A stretch of DNA of 46,694 nucleotides from Lingula anatina (lineage: Eukaryota; Brachiopoda; Lingulata; Lingulida; Lingulidae): assembly GCF_001039355.2 (NCBI RefSeq), contig NW_019776160.1, forward strand, positions 53,620-100,313. The letters run 5' to 3'. Both the position numbers and the translations under genes were made by a program. The notes under the pieces are model-generated. The model made no database searches. It saw nothing but the letters and a program-made list of their open reading frames with translations, and was not told the origin of the DNA. Positions within the stretch are counted from its first letter, which is position 1, and each line of letters opens with the position of its first letter. Positions 44,582 through 46,694 of the stretch are shown one piece after another.

Positions 44582-45275
44582 CCTTGCGTATAGGCACCCG
44601 ATGGAAGCTTATTTCTGGTAGAAAATACATCCGAAGTTTTTTTTTTTTAGTTTCGACTTGATCGTATTATAAGTGCAAACATAAGAACGCACCTTTAATG
44701 ATGAACCTGATGATTTTTTTATGCGTCAAGAATGCTTCTGTGACGACAGAAATGTACAGTGCGTGCGTGGTATCACAGTGGCCATAGAACTATACAATGA
44801 GCAAAAATATAAACGCCCCATATGAATTAATTATGTGCTAGGAAATGGGCTACGGCAGTAATCTGTAGCATGCTAAACAACTCAGTTTGATTTGTTTGAT
44901 TTAATATGTATGAATATGAATAACCCATAATGCCGATAATTTTTTTAAGTATCGCACAGTGTTGCCCAGTGTAGATAAATCATCAAAGCACTGTTCCAAT
45001 AATGACTGACGACCTTTCAAAACACAGCATGATATGGATATGTAAACGGTAATGTCAACTGAAGTACGTTTTGTTCATTAAACAGTAGATCAAGATTTAC
45101 GGTATTTTTTCGCGTCACTCATACGTATTAAATGCAGTTTAATTATGAAAATATAACTTCTGTTAAAGCCTAGAGTAGTGCAATAAAACCGTTTCATCGG
45201 TGTAACGGAAATATCCAGATCTTTTGAAATTTCATTCTACCAGAAATAAGCTTGTATCGGGTGGCAATACGCGAT
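44582..45275. mobile_element. candidate non-autonomous DNA element with ~40-bp inverted ends
   Basis: GCACCCGATGGAAGCTTATT plus TCTGGTAGAA at 44593-44622 is matched in inverted orientation by TTCTACCAGAAATAAGCTTG plus TATCGGGTGGC at 45234-45264, with GCGTAT-like sequence outside both. The interior (about 600 bp) has no coding content. No target duplication was found, so exact boundaries are uncertain. Its right end is about 45 bp before the next exon. Confidence 0.6.
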
Positions 45276-45319
45276 ATATTTATTATAACAAACGTTATCG
45301 ATGAAATTATATGTTGCAG

Positions 45320-45484
45320 TACATCAGAGCCAAAGCTGTCATTACACTGACGGATACTTCGGCTGGGTATGTCACCCTGACAGCGGATGTTTCTGTAAGG
45401 ATGGACAAATTTGTCAGAAGACGCTGTCTCCAAACTGTCCCGGACATTGTGTTGACAACCCCTGGGGGATAGGGTGTGAGGACG
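45320..45484 (+). CDS. EGF-like exon of the F-type lectin gene
   Basis: The acceptor is ATATGTTGCAG and the donor GTATGG. It contains eight cysteines in two closely spaced groups. Confidence 0.82.
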
Positions 45485-46655
45485 GTATGGGATACCTTTT
45501 TTCTTTATGTTTTTTTAATATAAAACGATACGTTTCTGAATGATTAAGAATGTAGCCCACAGATTAAATTTTACCAACTACCATGTCACAGTTAGAATTG
45601 TTTTGACTAGATATTCGGAGAAAATTTTCTGGCTATTCACTAGCTGTGCACATTTCTGTACGGTGACTCTGTGATTAAAGAAAGGGTTATAGATACAGGG
45701 TTGTGAAGCCTAGTAGTCAACTGCTGTATTTGAGTTCACTGATGTAAAGATTTTTGATGTTATGCGAAACGGAGACCAGCCTTGCGTGACTGACGTACGT
45801 TTTTCTTGAATAAATCGAAGGAGGCGATGGACATATTGGGAATCATTCTGAAGTGTTTGACAGATACACATAATGTGCGGAAAGTACTCTGGACATTCGC
45901 ACAGGTCCAGAGGCAAAAAGTCCAACAAAAACTTTTGCACAGCACTGACGTTATTTCTCAACTGGTCTCTAGCATAGAGTATGCTTTTTTCACATTGTGC
46001 GGTATATTACGTATCTGTTTCGCAACGTTTTGAGAGATTGACAACTTTATATCCTGGTTATTACAAGTTGATCGGCGGACTAACTGATTTGCGGATCAAA
46101 TACAGCCAACCCACTTGAAAGCTTGTAGCCTCATCCCCAACCAGACACAGAATAGATTTCCCGCGGGGATTACGCGGTAAACTTTCATGTGGGTCGGAGA
46201 TATTTGATCCGCGCATCTGTTAGTCCCCGGATCAACTTTGTTTGTGAATGGATCCTAAAAGTAGCCCCCGCTCTCTCGAAACGGGCAATTAACTGTATTT
46301 GTATGCAGATAGAAATAAGTTGTAAATAACGCTATCAAACGTTTGTTAGTGCAATGTTCGAGAGTATAATATTTAATAGTAATATTCATGCTTCACCGCA
46401 CCTGGAAAAGAATCTTATTGAATACATTCTAAACTAATTATTTTTCAGAGAAATTCAATCTAGCCCTTGGAAAACCAACAGCGCAATCAAGTATACACAC
46501 ACTTAGCTACCAGTCGTTATTAGCTGTTGACGGAAACAACAGTACCGATGCCTCTCTGTGTTCGAAAACGTCCTGGGAAACCGACCCCTGGTGGCTGGTC
46601 GATCTTGGTGGTCTCTACGTTATTCGCTCCGTGGTGGTTATCATGCCAAACAACT
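45320..46655 (+). CDS. EGF-like plus F5/8-type (F-type) lectin protein, partial
   Basis: Two exons, 45320-45484 and 46449-46655, joined in frame (phase 1), giving about 124 residues. Exon 1 is cysteine-rich: SCHYTDGYFGWVCHPDSGCF, CKDGQICQKTLSPNC, PGHCVDNPWGIGCED, an EGF-like pattern seen in MEGF-type proteins. Exon 2 is the start of a fucolectin (F-type lectin, discoidin-like) domain: NLALGKPTAQSS, a LAVDGN loop, then DPWWLVDLGGLYVIRSVVVI. F-type lectins bind fucose-containing glycans, and this pairing points to a secreted or cell-surface recognition protein. Exon 1 enters in phase 1 and exon 2 leaves in phase 1 at a GTATGT donor, so the gene continues in both directions. An ATG at 45301 lies upstream of the acceptor, inside the intron, and is not the start. 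Confidence 0.85.
45485..46448. other. intron with a MITE
   Basis: Apart from the inverted-repeat element at 46067-46236, no coding or repeat content was recognised. Open frames on both strands in 45700-46033 overlap one another and show no domain. Confidence 0.5.
46067..46236. mobile_element. 170-bp MITE with ~55-bp inverted repeats
   Basis: The left arm starts GTTGATCGGCGGACTAAC and includes CGGATCAAATA and CAACCCACTTGAAAG. The right arm is its inverse: CTTTCATGTGGGTCGG, TATTTGATCCGCG, GTTAGTCCCCGGATCAAC. Most positions pair, leaving about 60 bp of loop. No clear target duplication. Confidence 0.85.
46449..46655 (+). CDS. F5/8 C / F-type lectin exon
   Basis: The acceptor is TATTTTTCAG and the donor GTATGT. 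It encodes the first half of the domain, ending VVIMPNN; the rest, including the second disulphide half and most sugar-binding residues, lies beyond the window. Confidence 0.88.
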
Positions 46656-46694
46656 GTATGTACATGTAGTATGATAATAAGTTTTCAGGTCTTG

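Noticed and set aside
45301-45543. 80-codon frame starting MKLYVAV as a complete small protein
   Set aside because: The first six codons lie in an intron before a clear acceptor and the frame reads past a GT donor; the cysteine-rich part is an exon joined to the lectin domain.
1-46694. tRNA and rRNA genes
   Set aside because: I looked for GGTTCGAATC-like T-arms and rRNA core phrases; only isolated GGTTCGAA words (for example near 1767 and 32953) without cloverleaf partners were seen.

Overview
The window is AT-rich, intron-rich eukaryotic DNA. It carries abundant microsatellites, several transposon classes and metazoan receptor and lectin modules. The mix (L2/CR1-type LINEs, a DIRS-order tyrosine-recombinase element with split direct repeats, many MITE-like elements, a GCC2/GCC3-repeat membrane protein, an orphan rhodopsin-like GPCR and an EGF-like plus F5/8-lectin gene) suggests a marine invertebrate, most likely a lophotrochozoan (mollusc, annelid or brachiopod). 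No marker here fixes the phylum.

Layout. 1-1371: no recognisable gene except a LINE 3' end (778-1150). 1372-9914 (+): the last six exons of a cysteine-rich type I membrane protein; its introns hold a TSD-flanked MITE, a 1.7-kb fold-back, tandem repeats and a hairpin. 11048-12692 (-): two 3'-end copies of an L2/CR1-like LINE, one retaining part of its reverse transcriptase. 14076-16415 (-): an intact single-exon class A GPCR of 779 aa with a loop of about 440 aa between TM5 and TM6. 16416-36000: mostly non-coding, with microsatellites, minisatellites (54-bp and two 21-bp families) and a 1.9-kb segment present twice (20091-22018, 22020-23925). 36068-40423: a 2.2-kb segment present twice around a single N. 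39661-44392: a decayed DIRS-order (Ngaro/PAT-like) retroelement with the arrangement A1-gag-RT-YR-B1-A2-B2. 45320-46655 (+): two exons of a secreted or membrane EGF-like plus F-type lectin gene that runs off the right edge.

Main points. (1) The DIRS-order element has nearly identical split direct repeats but badly broken ORFs, so it was probably moved recently in trans. The same 7 bp, TATAAAT, lies at its left edge, at the B1/A2 junction and at its right edge, as expected for tyrosine-recombinase insertion from a circle. (2) Four isolated single Ns occur; three directly end the first copy of a near-identical duplicated block. Those duplications are probably unmerged contig ends or haplotypes rather than real tandem duplications. 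(3) Two small palindromic insertions are flanked by 7-bp direct repeats, and one has its empty site visible in the other copy of the duplicated block.

There is no operon-like cooperation: the three host genes are independent receptors or recognition proteins, each with its own orientation and spacing.
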